Source of the DNA: Niastella yeongjuensis
Lineage (GTDB): Bacteria > Bacteroidota > Bacteroidia > Chitinophagales > Chitinophagaceae
Reading direction: 5' to 3'
DNA length: 64,000 nucleotides
Assembly (NCBI RefSeq): GCF_900110245.1
Contig: NZ_FOCZ01000022.1
Location: 43,714-107,713, forward strand
Part shown: positions 53,460 through 62,863 of the stretch, one piece after another
How positions within the stretch are numbered: position 1 is the first letter of the stretch
How the letters are laid out: the number at the start of each line of letters is the position of its first letter
Position numbers and translations under genes: made by a program
Notes under the pieces: generated by a model
Databases searched by the model: none
Told to the model about the DNA's origin: nothing
The model's input: only the letters and a program-made list of their open reading frames with translations

Positions 53460-54731
53460 ATGACGCGACGATTTTCACCAATAGCTTGGAGCATTAACAG
53501 CAATATCTATGAAGTAAATGTTCGCCAGTACACGCCCGAAGGCACATTTAACGCATTTGCCCAACACCTTTCCCGATTAAAAGACATGGGGGTAGAAGTG
53601 TTATGGTTTATGCCCATTACACCAATAAGCAGGGAAAAAAGACAGGGAACACTGGGAAGTTATTATGCCTGTGCAGATTATAAAGCCATCAACCCCGAAT
53701 TTGGAACCCTGGCCGATTTTAAAGCACTGGTAAAAAAAGCCCGTGAACTGGGAATGAAAGTGATCATTGACTGGGTGGCCAACCATACCGGCTGGGATCA
53801 TATCTGGACAAAATCGAACCCCGAATACTACAAACGCGACGCTGAAGGCAATTTCTACGATACCAATAACTGGCACGATGTAATTGATTTGAACTATTAC
53901 GACCACGGCATGCGTAATGCCATGATAGACGCCATGCGGTATTGGGTTAAAGAATGCGATATAGACGGTTTTCGCTGCGATATGTGCCACCTGGTACCCC
54001 TGGATTTCTGGAATCAGGCGCGCCTGGAACTGGATACCGTAAAACCTTTGTTCTGGCTGGGCGAAACGCTGGATGTGCCTTATTTACAGGTCTTCGATAG
54101 TTTGTATGGCTGGCGCTGGATGTCGGCCACACAGAAATATTATCGCCAGGAAATTACCCTGAGCCAGTTAAAAGATGTACTGAACCACTATCAATATGAT
54201 TTGCCTTCCGGTACTTTCCCCATGTTGTTTACCAGCAACCACGACGAAAATACCTGGAATGGTACCGAATACGAAAAATACGGGGAGATGGCTGCACCGT
54301 TAGCAGTGTTCAGTTGCACCTGGAACGGCGTTCCGCTTATTTATACTGCCCAGGAATTGCCCTTGCGTAGGAGATTGCCTTTCTTTGATAAAGATGAAGT
54401 GAACTGGAATGGCACCCCGGAGCTGCATACTTTTTATAAAACATTATTACAGCTGCGGAAACAACATCCTGCCCTGCAAACAGGCGATGTGGCCAAACCA
54501 CAGATGCTGGAAACCAGCGACAATGACCACGTGCTGGCGTTTACCCGAAAAAATGAAGGCAAAGAACTGGTAGTGCTCCTGAACCTGAGTGCGCAGGAGG
54601 TAAATGTGCAACTGTCCAACACGCCGGTTCAGGGCAAATTCACCAACCTGTTCACCCAACAACCGGTTACTGTAAACGCATCGTTTTCAGCACCGCTGAA
54701 AGCATATGAATACCTGGTGTTAACGCGTTAA
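53460..54731 (+). CDS. alpha-amylase family glycosidase (GH13)
   Basis: 423 residues. Barrel with DWVANHTGWDH, DGFRCDMCHLVP (nucleophile Asp), FWLGET (acid/base Glu) and FTSNHDENTW (third Asp). C-terminal beta domain. Cleaves alpha-glucosidic bonds; no signal peptide, so intracellular, perhaps on maltodextrin or glycogen. ATG 53460 has AGGAAAGAG ribosome site; the TTG at 53433 is within the promoter. Confidence 0.93.
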   Translation: MTRRFSPIAWSINSNIYEVNVRQYTPEGTFNAFAQHLSRLKDMGVEVLWFMPITPISREKRQGTLGSYYACADYKAINPEFGTLADFKALVKKARELGMKVIIDWVANHTGWDHIWTKSNPEYYKRDAEGNFYDTNNWHDVIDLNYYDHGMRNAMIDAMRYWVKECDIDGFRCDMCHLVPLDFWNQARLELDTVKPLFWLGETLDVPYLQVFDSLYGWRWMSATQKYYRQEITLSQLKDVLNHYQYDLPSGTFPMLFTSNHDENTWNGTEYEKYGEMAAPLAVFSCTWNGVPLIYTAQELPLRRRLPFFDKDEVNWNGTPELHTFYKTLLQLRKQHPALQTGDVAKPQMLETSDNDHVLAFTRKNEGKELVVLLNLSAQEVNVQLSNTPVQGKFTNLFTQQPVTVNASFSAPLKAYEYLVLTR

Positions 54732-54753
54732 ATTATAAGACAGAAATAAAACG

Positions 54754-54793
54754 AAAAAGCCCCGATAGCCTGAGTGCATCGGGGCTTTTTTTA
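54754..54793. terminator. bidirectional terminator
   Basis: AAAAAGCCCCGAT-agcctgagtgc-ATCGGGGCTTTTTTT between convergent amylase and degP. Confidence 0.88.
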
Positions 54794-54813
54794 TAAGTTG
54801 TCAGTACTGAGTA

Positions 54814-56313
54814 CTAGTTCGCACTATCTAAATTGATCACGATGGGGTAAATGCCTTCGTAACCGGGATAAACACCTTCCAGTTTTACACTGCCTGAAGC
54901 ACCTTCCAGGATCTTGCGCAGGTCATCAACGCTGGTTACGTCTTTGCCATTGGCTTTAGTGATCACATAACCTTCCTGAATGCGTACTTTGCTTAACAAA
55001 CCGCGGGAACCGATCGCTTTCACCATTACACCACCTTTCACACCTATTTCTTTCGCATCGTCCTTGTTCAGGTTTTCCAGTTCAGCGCCTAATTTATCCA
55101 GCACAGAAGTTTTTACGATCTCAGTGCTGCCGGTTTTGTTTTTTAAAACAATAGAAGTTGTATACTCCTTGCCACCACGTTGGTAGGTAAGCGTGATCTT
55201 ATCGCCGGGGCGGTGTGTAGCAATCTGACCAATAAGGTCGGCGCCATTAACCACAGGCATGTTATCGATCTTGGTGATCACGTCGCCTTTTTTAATACCG
55301 GCGGCTAAGGCAGCACCACCATCCCGAACGGTCATTACATATACACCACCATCGTCTTTGATGCCGTTTTGTTTTTTCTCATCATCGCTGATGTTATCTC
55401 TCGGATATTCAATTCCCAGATAAGCTCTTTGTACCGTTCCGAATTTAATGAGGTCAGAAACGACTTTCTTCACGATATTAACCGGAATGGTGAAGGAATA
55501 ACCCGCATAGGCACCTGTAGGCGAAGCTATGGCTGAGTTAATACCAACCAGTTTGCCATCGGGGCTGATGAGCGGGCCACCACTGTTACCAGGGTTAACA
55601 GCCGCATCGGTTTGAATGAATGATTCAACAGGAGAGTCGCTTTGGCGTTTGTTTATTTCAAGCGTTCTGCCTTTGGCGCTTACAATACCAGCCGTTACGG
55701 TTGTTTCCAGTGTTAAAGGATAACCAACTGCCAGTACCCATTGACCCACCTTCACTTCATCAGAATTACCATATAACAGGAATGGTAAACCTTTTGCTTC
55801 TATCTTTATTACAGCCAGGTCACTGCTGGGGTCAGCGGCTATCACTTTGGCTTTGAAAGATTTTTTGTTGTTAAGCATAACGGTAATGTCATCTGCACCA
55901 TCCACTACGTGGTTGTTGGTAACGATATAACCGTCTTCGCTGATGATGGCACCTGAACCGGAAGCCATTTGAGGAATAGAGCGGGTGCCATTGCCAAAGA
56001 AATCATCCAGGTCGGGGAACAGATCGCCGAATGGATTATTCCGGGGCAGGTTATTACTTACTGTACGGGTAGCTTTTGTTTTGATGTGTACTGTAGCAGG
56101 AATAGCTGCTTCTGCGGCGGGTGAAAAATCAACCGGGCCGTTAGCTCCATTTGCACCATTAAAGCCGGCATAGTTAGCTGGTATCTTTCCAGTATCGCCT
56201 TCCTTTTGATATACGTACGTACTATCATGGCTAAAATGGTTAACTCCCCACATGGTCACGCCGGTAGTGGAGGCGCTAATAAGCACAATAGCCAGAATTT
56301 GTTTCCACTTCAT
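54814..56313 (-). CDS. degP: Do-like serine endopeptidase DegP/HtrA
   Basis: 499 residues. N-terminal membrane anchor or signal (LAIVLISASTTGVTMWGV). Catalytic triad: NNHVVDG (His), DPSSDLAVI (Asp), NPGNSGGPL (Ser). Two PDZ domains (VMTVRDGGAALAAGIKKGDV and around 430-490). Periplasmic protein quality control. Confidence 0.95.
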   Translation of the reverse strand: MKWKQILAIVLISASTTGVTMWGVNHFSHDSTYVYQKEGDTGKIPANYAGFNGANGANGPVDFSPAAEAAIPATVHIKTKATRTVSNNLPRNNPFGDLFPDLDDFFGNGTRSIPQMASGSGAIISEDGYIVTNNHVVDGADDITVMLNNKKSFKAKVIAADPSSDLAVIKIEAKGLPFLLYGNSDEVKVGQWVLAVGYPLTLETTVTAGIVSAKGRTLEINKRQSDSPVESFIQTDAAVNPGNSGGPLISPDGKLVGINSAIASPTGAYAGYSFTIPVNIVKKVVSDLIKFGTVQRAYLGIEYPRDNISDDEKKQNGIKDDGGVYVMTVRDGGAALAAGIKKGDVITKIDNMPVVNGADLIGQIATHRPGDKITLTYQRGGKEYTTSIVLKNKTGSTEIVKTSVLDKLGAELENLNKDDAKEIGVKGGVMVKAIGSRGLLSKVRIQEGYVITKANGKDVTSVDDLRKILEGASGSVKLEGVYPGYEGIYPIVINLDSAN

Positions 56314-56580
56314 AATCGTTAAAAATTTTATGAGATTTTATACTTGTTTCAAAATACATGCCTGACAACAACAAATTTAACGTCAGGAACTAATGGAAAC
56401 CAGTGTTGATAAGTTGGTTTAACAATTAATTTACTAAAGTCTTCGTACTTCGCTTCTCAAATTTACTAAAAGTAAGCAGGAAACGCTAAAAACGAACCTG
56501 CCGCAGGTGGAAAGTTAAAAATTATTATAAGTATTTGATAGCCGTTACATGTAATTTTTACAGGTTAGTTTGCCAGTTTT

Positions 56581-57579
56581 TCACAATTCCCGCAAAAATT
56601 TCATGACATCTACGCCGTCTGCATAATCGGTGAGCGAAGGGTGCTGCGCCTGACCAAAGTCAAGATGGTTTTTTCCAACAATACATTGCACGTCGGCATT
56701 GTCAGTGAGCGACGCTTTAACGGCTGCTGCGTTGTTGTAAAACTCATAGTTCAGCTGGCTGATAGGAGAGAACAGTTCCTTGCTTTCGGCGAGCAGAATG
56801 CTTTGATTACTCATATAAAACTGTTTGTTAAGTATCAAAACAGCCAGCATATAATCGTAATTGTGTTTGTATTTATGCTGGTCGGCGAGGTAATCGTATT
56901 TTTTGAAAGCATTGATGAGGGCAACAAAATCATATTGTTCAGGCACATACAATTTGGTCACATTACGGCAGCCCAGCCCAAAGTACTGGTACACATCATC
57001 AGCCAGCTTATCCAGGTCGCCGGGCGTTTCTTCTCCGGTTAACAGGGCCACCGAGGTTCGGTTGCGACGGATAATATGGGGGTATTTGCTGAAATAGTAG
57101 TCAAAATACCGGGCAGAATTATTGCTGCCAGTAGCAATATAGGCATCACAGCCCTTCAGCATTTCGGCAAAAGTCACCAGCTGGCGGGTGGATTCATCCC
57201 ACTCGTGCAGTTGTTGCACCAGGTGTTTAATGAGTACGTCATCTTTGGAAGAAGGTTTTATGGTTTGCCGGTGACCGGTAATAAATACACATAAAAAATC
57301 ATGAAAACCAACCAGTGGTATATTACCGGCCATAATAATACCCACATTTTTGGGGGCGGTGTTTTCGGTAGGGAGATTATATTGTTGGGCCCAGCCAGTG
57401 AGTTTATCTTTTTGTAAAAAAGCAAGGGCAATATTTCGGGTAGCCAGGTCAATAAATTCGGGGGTGAACCAGCTGTTCTGGAAATTGGCTTTCTGCTTGG
57501 CAGCCTGCCAGTTATCGTTATCCTGTAAAATATATTCACCTAACCGGTTCAATAAAACGATTCGTTGTTGTAAATTCAT
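56581..57579 (-). CDS. LuxC-like acyl-CoA reductase
   Basis: 332 residues. Aldehyde-dehydrogenase-like fold: [54 protein letters not shown] (catalytic Cys in GLGCRN). Reduces acyl-CoA or acyl groups to aldehydes with NADPH. Divergent from the ferredoxin gene. Confidence 0.88.
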   Translation of the reverse strand: MNLQQRIVLLNRLGEYILQDNDNWQAAKQKANFQNSWFTPEFIDLATRNIALAFLQKDKLTGWAQQYNLPTENTAPKNVGIIMAGNIPLVGFHDFLCVFITGHRQTIKPSSKDDVLIKHLVQQLHEWDESTRQLVTFAEMLKGCDAYIATGSNNSARYFDYYFSKYPHIIRRNRTSVALLTGEETPGDLDKLADDVYQYFGLGCRNVTKLYVPEQYDFVALINAFKKYDYLADQHKYKHNYDYMLAVLILNKQFYMSNQSILLAESKELFSPISQLNYEFYNNAAAVKASLTDNADVQCIVGKNHLDFGQAQHPSLTDYADGVDVMKFLREL

Positions 57580-57594
57580 TACACCTTATATTTG
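57565..57594 (+). promoter_or_regulatory. promoter of ferredoxin gene
   Basis: TTG 57565-57567, 19-nt spacer, TATATTTG 57587-57594. It overlaps the start of the divergent acyl-CoA reductase. Confidence 0.65.
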
Positions 57595-57660
57595 TCGTGC
57601 AAAAATAGTTGTATTCAATTCACGAGCCTGCAAGCAGGCAGGTATAAAATTCAGCAAGTT

Positions 57661-58008
57661 ATGGCAATAAAAATCACCGAAGAATGTATTAACTGCGGCG
57701 CCTGCGAACCCGAGTGCCCCAATAATGCGATATACGAAGGTGGAGTAGAATGGAGAGTAGCAGACGGTACTACAGTAAAAGGATCATTTGTTTTATTGGA
57801 TGGAACATTAATCGACGCCGATACTGCTAATGCGCCAATTAGTGTAGATACGTATTATATCGTTCCTAATAAATGTACAGAGTGCCAGGGTTTTCATGAA
57901 GAACCGCAATGTGCAGCCGTTTGTCCCGTTGACTGTTGTGTACCTGATGAAATGTATGTTGAAACAGTGGAACAGTTGATGGAAAAAAAGGAAAAACTGC
58001 ACGTATAA
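57661..58008 (+). CDS. 4Fe-4S dicluster ferredoxin
   Basis: 115 residues. Two cluster sites: [20 protein letters not shown] and [20 protein letters not shown]. Electron carrier. ATG 57661 is the first in-frame after the promoter at 57565-57594 with a 60-nt leader; upstream codons from 57592 lie in the promoter. Confidence 0.93.
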   Translation: MAIKITEECINCGACEPECPNNAIYEGGVEWRVADGTTVKGSFVLLDGTLIDADTANAPISVDTYYIVPNKCTECQGFHEEPQCAAVCPVDCCVPDEMYVETVEQLMEKKEKLHV

Positions 58009-58009
58009 G

Positions 58010-58162
58010 AAGGTAAGGGCTGCCCAAATAAAATTTGGGTTGTGGCTGATAATTTCCCTACCTTTCTGTAAGAATAGTAATGTAGCCTTAGTGCTACTTG
58101 AAAGTGGCGGGTGATATTTCCTGCCGTATTGAGGTGAAGGATTAACGACCTTCACCTTTTTT
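58010..58162 (+). ncRNA. candidate structured RNA with own terminator
   Basis: Several stems in row: AAGGTA-GGG paired to CCC-TACCTT (58011-58067) enclosing CCCAAAT/ATTTGGG; GTAGC/GCTAC (58081-58096); GGCGGG/CCTGCC (58106-58126); terminator AGGTGAAGG/CCTTCACCT plus T run (58132-58162). No ORF. It may be the 3' tail of the ferredoxin mRNA or an independent RNA. Confidence 0.35.
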
Positions 58163-58291
58163 ATTGGACTAAATTCCGGCTTTTAACTTTTCTATTGCTT
58201 TTTACCCGGTGTTCCCGCATAAATACCTGCCTGGGGCGTTTCGGGCTTCCAGCCCTTTTTCGTTTATTTGCTAAAAATTTTCCAACCTTAC

Positions 58292-59284
58292 ATGAAGCCC
58301 AATATTGCCTTTGTTACCGGTGGGTACTCTACAGAAGCGGTTATTTCCTATAAAAGCGCGCTTACTATTGAAAAGAATGTTGACACAGACAAGTTCAACG
58401 TATACAAGATCGACATCACGCCCAATGGCTGGTTCTACGAATCAGGCAAAGGCGAAAAAATAACAATTGACCGCCAGGATTTTTCCCTGACCATCGATGG
58501 TAAAAAAATAACATTTGATGCGGTGTTGATCGGGATCCACGGAACCCCGGGTGAAGATGGAAAATTACAGGGTTATTTCGACCTCACCGGATTGCCCTAT
58601 ACCTCCTGTGACTCAGCTACTTCTGCACTCACTTTCAATAAAAGATATACCGTAGCCGTAGCGGCTTTTGCTGGCATAAATGTTGCCAAATCTGTTCATA
58701 TTTTTAAACACAGTCCGGTTCTGCCCGACCAGATCCTGAGCCAGTTATCGCTGCCTGTATTTGTAAAGCCGAACAATGGCGGATCAAGCATTGGCATGAG
58801 CAAGGTGAACGAGGCTGCCTACCTGGCGGGTGCCCTGGAAAAGGCCTTTAAAGAAGACGATCAGATCCTGGTGGAAGAGTTTATCGCCGGTCGTGAATTC
58901 ACCATTGGGGTGTTTAAATCAACCAAGGGCATCATTACCCTGCCGATCACGGAAGTGATCTCGAAAAAGGACTTCTTTGATTATGAAGCCAAATACGAAG
59001 GATTAAGTGAAGAAATTACCCCGGCCCAGGTAGATGAATCCATAGCTGAAAAGATACGCAGCACGGCCAAAAAGATCTATGAGTTGTTTAATTGCAGCGG
59101 CGTAGTACGCATTGATTTCATATACAACGAAGCCAAACAGGCCGCTTATATGCTTGAAATAAATACAGTACCAGGACAAAGTGAAGCAAGCATTGTTCCC
59201 CAACAGGTACGTGCCATGGGATGGACATTGAAGGAGTTTTACTCAGCCCTCATTGAAGATGCGTTGACGAGGAAGAAGGGTTGA
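58292..59284 (+). CDS. ddl: D-alanine--D-alanine ligase
   Basis: 330 residues. ATP-grasp ligase: GGYSTEAVISYKSA (start), HGTPGEDGKLQGYFDLTGLP, KPNNGGSSIGMSKV, and MLEINTVPGQSEASIVPQQ. Joins two D-Ala for peptidoglycan. ATG 58292 after the frame's first in-frame start at 58268; homologues begin near this Met. Confidence 0.95.
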   Translation: MKPNIAFVTGGYSTEAVISYKSALTIEKNVDTDKFNVYKIDITPNGWFYESGKGEKITIDRQDFSLTIDGKKITFDAVLIGIHGTPGEDGKLQGYFDLTGLPYTSCDSATSALTFNKRYTVAVAAFAGINVAKSVHIFKHSPVLPDQILSQLSLPVFVKPNNGGSSIGMSKVNEAAYLAGALEKAFKEDDQILVEEFIAGREFTIGVFKSTKGIITLPITEVISKKDFFDYEAKYEGLSEEITPAQVDESIAEKIRSTAKKIYELFNCSGVVRIDFIYNEAKQAAYMLEINTVPGQSEASIVPQQVRAMGWTLKEFYSALIEDALTRKKG

Positions 59285-59344
59285 TCCAATGAGACCGATT
59301 ACCGACCAGAAGATTCACGATCAATAAATAAAATTGTTACTACC

Positions 59345-60148
59345 TTGTTTAAATTCATGACAGGGAAACCCCTTTGGGTACACTTACTGGTGGGACTGGG
59401 CATAATAGTCCTGCTGATAGTTGTGTTCCTGCAATCGCTTTACTGGATTACCAGGCATGATAAAACCCTTACCATTCCTGCCGTAACTGGTAAATCGTAT
59501 GCAGACGCCCGGAAAATATTGGAAAGCAAAGGTTTTGAAGTAGAGTTTCAGGATTCAATTTATAATGATACGGCAAAGCCTTTATCGGTATTACGCCAGT
59601 TTCCTGAAGCGGAAGCATTGGTAAAAGTGAACCGTACGGTTTATCTTACCATCAACAAATCAATAGCCCCGCTTATTGAAATGCCCAGCCTGGAAGGATT
59701 GAGCTTCCGCAGTGCAGAGATCTCGTTGAACCAGTATAGCCTGAAACTGGAAGATACCATGTACCGGATGGACTTTGCCAAGAATTCGGTATTGGAACAG
59801 CAATACAATGGTGACCGGATAAAAGCAGGTACAAAAATTCCGCAGGGAAGTAAGATCACGCTCATCCTGGGCAGCGGGTTAGGACATGAAGATTTTAGTG
59901 TGCCTGATCTTGTTGGGTTAACCTATAACGATGCAAAAGTGTTATTAGAATCAAATGGGTTATCTGTAGGAACAGTGATACCCAGCATCGATTCAAGTGC
60001 CTTTGTGGGCCGCCAAACCCCTGAACACATGACACCTGATGGTCGCGTGAACCGCATTCGCCAGGGGCAAACGGTAGACCTGTGGTTACAGCGCGATAAA
60101 CCCGTAAAGGCGACAACGGTTCCTGAAGTACCGCAACAACAACCATAA
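59345..60148 (+). CDS. PASTA domain protein, membrane anchored (first copy)
   Basis: 267 residues. Start codon is TTG 59345 (MFKFMTGKPLW), supported by the paralogue at 60664, which has the same MFKFxTGKPLW block. One membrane helix (about 13-32), then three PASTA-like repeats (VTGKSYADARKILESKGF, LEGLSFRSAEISLNQYSL, LVGLTYNDAKVLLESNGL). PASTA domains bind peptidoglycan. It follows ddl, consistent with a cell wall role. Confidence 0.9.
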   Translation: MFKFMTGKPLWVHLLVGLGIIVLLIVVFLQSLYWITRHDKTLTIPAVTGKSYADARKILESKGFEVEFQDSIYNDTAKPLSVLRQFPEAEALVKVNRTVYLTINKSIAPLIEMPSLEGLSFRSAEISLNQYSLKLEDTMYRMDFAKNSVLEQQYNGDRIKAGTKIPQGSKITLILGSGLGHEDFSVPDLVGLTYNDAKVLLESNGLSVGTVIPSIDSSAFVGRQTPEHMTPDGRVNRIRQGQTVDLWLQRDKPVKATTVPEVPQQQP

Positions 60149-60165
60149 AATTGTAAATAGTTTTT

Positions 60166-60471
60166 ATGCAAAACATAACTCCGGAAGAAGTAAAAGAGCG
60201 TCTTGACAAAGGTGAACAATTAAACCTGTTAGATGTACGGGAACCCCATGAGCGTGAAGAGTTCAACATAGGTGGCATCCATATTCCCCTGGGACAGGTA
60301 ATGATGCAGGCAGATGAGTTGGAGAACCTGAAGAACCAGGAAGTGATCGTTTACTGCCGCAGTGGCAACCGCAGCGGACAAGCCGCAATGATACTGGAGA
60401 CAATGGGCTTTGCCAATACAAAGAACCTGTCTGGCGGTATGCTGGCCTGGCAGTCGAAGTTTGGTCAATAG
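60166..60471 (+). CDS. rhodanese-like domain protein
   Basis: 101 residues, single rhodanese domain. Active Cys in VYCRSGNRSGQAAM. Transfers sulfane sulfur to an acceptor. Lies between the two PASTA genes, 17 nt after the first. Its stop TAG is the first base block of the heptamer array. Confidence 0.92.
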   Translation: MQNITPEEVKERLDKGEQLNLLDVREPHEREEFNIGGIHIPLGQVMMQADELENLKNQEVIVYCRSGNRSGQAAMILETMGFANTKNLSGGMLAWQSKFGQ

Positions 60472-60526
60472 GCAGAAGGCAGAAGGCAGAAGGCAGAAGG
60501 CAGAAGGCAGAAGGCAGAAGGCAGAA
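60471..60526. repeat. eight tandem heptamers GGCAGAA
   Basis: Exact array of 8 x 7 nt starting with the last base of the rhodanese stop codon. Between the array and 60664 there is no gene. Confidence 0.95.
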
Positions 60527-60663
60527 GAATTTTGGAATTGCAAGGTAGCTAAGTAATCTTAAGCTCGCGAGTCAATTTTTGCCGTTTTACGTTTGCCGTT
60601 TGCCGATTCACACGTAGGTGAGGTCTGTATCCCTGATTTTTTAAATTTTAATCAATATCACCT

Positions 60664-61455
60664 GTGTTTAAGTTCATTACCGGAAAACCACTTTGGGCGA
60701 ATATCCTGTTGGGTATTGGTATTTTGCTTGTATTGTTTTTTGTTTTTTTACAATCCTTATCCTGGATCACCCGGCACGATAAAACGCTGGCTGTACCATC
60801 GGTAACCGGCAAGTCGTACGACGAAGCTAAAAAGGTATTGGAACGGCAGGGGTTTGATGTAGAGATCCAGGATACCGTGTATAACGACACGGCAGCATTG
60901 CAATCGGTAGTAAAACAGTTCCCTACTGCCGACACAAAAGTTAAGATGAATCGTACGGTTTATTTAACCATAAATCGCAATGCCGCACCGGATATCGAAA
61001 TGCCCAAGTTGACAGGGTTAAGTTTCCGTGGTGCAGAGATCACTTTGCAGCAACAGAAACTGAAACTGGAGGATACCATCTATGCGCCTTATTTTGCCAG
61101 AGATATGGTGCTTGAACAGCACTATAAAGGTCAGCAAATTAAAGAAGGGACTAAAATACCCATGGGAAGTAGTATTACATTGGTTTTAGGACGTGGTGAA
61201 GGTACCGAGCAGTTTGAAGTACCGGACCTGTTTGGGATGAGTTATAACGAAGCCAAAGTTATGCTGGAATCGAACGGATTAACACTGGGCACTGTTCAAC
61301 CCACCGACGCAGATCCCAATGGATATGTTTATAAGCAAAATCCAGCCCGTTTAACCATCAGTGGTACCGTAAACCACATTAAGCAGGGACAGTTTATTGA
61401 TCTGTGGATACAAACCGAGAAACCGGTTCGAGACAGTACAGCGCAAGGGCAATAA
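60664..61455 (+). CDS. PASTA domain protein, membrane anchored (second copy)
   Basis: 263 residues, GTG start 60664. Same layout as the first copy: MFKFITGKPLWANILLGIG, one membrane helix and three PASTA repeats (VTGKSYDEAKKVLERQGF, LTGLSFRGAEITLQQQKL, LFGMSYNEAKVMLESNGL). A tandem duplication interrupted by the rhodanese gene. Likely cell wall binding. Confidence 0.9.
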   Translation: MFKFITGKPLWANILLGIGILLVLFFVFLQSLSWITRHDKTLAVPSVTGKSYDEAKKVLERQGFDVEIQDTVYNDTAALQSVVKQFPTADTKVKMNRTVYLTINRNAAPDIEMPKLTGLSFRGAEITLQQQKLKLEDTIYAPYFARDMVLEQHYKGQQIKEGTKIPMGSSITLVLGRGEGTEQFEVPDLFGMSYNEAKVMLESNGLTLGTVQPTDADPNGYVYKQNPARLTISGTVNHIKQGQFIDLWIQTEKPVRDSTAQGQ

Positions 61456-61468
61456 CAAGAATGTATTT

Positions 61469-61519
61469 GATATAAAAAAGAATCCCTGACGGTAATCGTC
61501 AGGGATTCTTTTTTATATC
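61469..61519. terminator. perfect 23-bp palindromic terminator
   Basis: Arms run GATATAAAAAAGAATCCCTG-ACG and the mirror, 5-nt loop. Bidirectional, between convergent PASTA and der. Confidence 0.9.
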
Positions 61520-61527
61520 AATGTGTT

Positions 61528-62844
61528 TTATTTCTTTCTAAAGAACAATCGTACCGGTACGCCGGTAAAATTAAAATTCTGGCGTAACTGGTTTTCGAGA
61601 TAGTTCTTATAAGGTTGCTTTACATCGTCGGGGTAGTTACAGAAGAACGCAAACGAAGGCACATGCGTAGGCAACTGCGTTACGTATTTTATGCGAATAG
61701 GATTGCCGCGCACCACAGGTGGCTGGTAGGAAGCAATGGCCTTTAACATAACTTCATTCAATTCAGAAGTTGGTACTTTACGTTGTTTGTTATCATAAAC
61801 GTCCAATGCCACTTCAATAGCTTTATGAATACGTACTTTTTCCTGTGCAGAAATAAACAGGATGGGCACATCGGAGAAAGGGGCAATCCGTTTCTTCAAC
61901 TCATTTTCGTAATCCCGCGCGGTATTGGTTTCTTTGGCCATGGTATCCCATTTATTCACAAGCAGCACAATGCCCTTTCCTTTTTTCGAAGCCAGACTAA
62001 AAATGTTCAGGTCTTGTTGCGTAATACCTTTTTCGGCATCCAGCATTAGCAAACACACATCGGCTTCATCCATTGCTTTAATAGCCCGGATCACCGAATA
62101 GAATTCCAGGTCCTCGTGCACTTTTGTTTTTCGGCGGAGACCTGCCGTATCGATCAATACAAATTCTTTCTGAAACAGATTATAATGCGTGTGAATGGTA
62201 TCGCGGGTAGTGCCGGCAATATCACTTACGATGGTACGCTCCTGTCCTATCAGTGCATTCAGCAATGATGACTTGCCCACATTCGGTTGCCCAATGATGG
62301 CAAATTTGGGCAGAGCGCCTTCGGCTTCAATGGCGGCCACCTGTTCTTCGGAAATTAAATCGGCCACCGCGTCGAGCAATTCGCCCGTGCCGCTGCCACT
62401 CATAGAGGAAAGGAAAAAGATATTGTCGAAGCCCAGGCCGTAAAACTCGGTAGCTTCCAGCAGGCGTTCGTGATTATCTACTTTATTAACTACGAGGTAC
62501 ACCGGTTTGGCGGTACGACGTAATACATCGGCCATCGATTCATCGAGATCGGTAATACCGGTAGCGGCATCAACCATGAATAACATGGCGTTCGCTTCTT
62601 CAACAGCGATCATTACCTGTTTATTGATCTCTTTTTCAAAAGCCTCTTCACTTTCCGGTACAAAACCACCGGTATCTATGACGTTGAATGATTTACCATT
62701 CCACTCGGCCACACCATATTGCCGGTCGCGGGTAACACCGCTTACATCATCTACGATTGCTTTACGCTGCTCAAGCAAGCGGTTAAAAAAGGTGCTTTTA
62801 CCTACGTTGGGCCTTCCAACTATTGCTACTGTAAAACCTGCCAT
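61528..62844 (-). CDS. der: ribosome biogenesis GTPase Der
   Basis: 438 residues. Two GTPase domains (GRPNVGKST, G-box DTGGF and GQPNVGKSS, DTAGL) and a C-terminal KH-like domain. Needed for 50S assembly. Starts ATG 62842-62844. Confidence 0.96.
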   Translation of the reverse strand: MAGFTVAIVGRPNVGKSTFFNRLLEQRKAIVDDVSGVTRDRQYGVAEWNGKSFNVIDTGGFVPESEEAFEKEINKQVMIAVEEANAMLFMVDAATGITDLDESMADVLRRTAKPVYLVVNKVDNHERLLEATEFYGLGFDNIFFLSSMSGSGTGELLDAVADLISEEQVAAIEAEGALPKFAIIGQPNVGKSSLLNALIGQERTIVSDIAGTTRDTIHTHYNLFQKEFVLIDTAGLRRKTKVHEDLEFYSVIRAIKAMDEADVCLLMLDAEKGITQQDLNIFSLASKKGKGIVLLVNKWDTMAKETNTARDYENELKKRIAPFSDVPILFISAQEKVRIHKAIEVALDVYDNKQRKVPTSELNEVMLKAIASYQPPVVRGNPIRIKYVTQLPTHVPSFAFFCNYPDDVKQPYKNYLENQLRQNFNFTGVPVRLFFRKK

Positions 62845-62863
62845 ATTGTTTGCTCAAAAATTA

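Noticed and set aside
56314..56580. 267-bp gap between degP and the acyl-CoA reductase
   Set aside because: Searched for hairpins, remnants and repeats; nothing beyond AT-rich promoter-like sequence.
59003..59203. 66-codon minus frame in ddl
   Set aside because: Shadow of the ligase gene.
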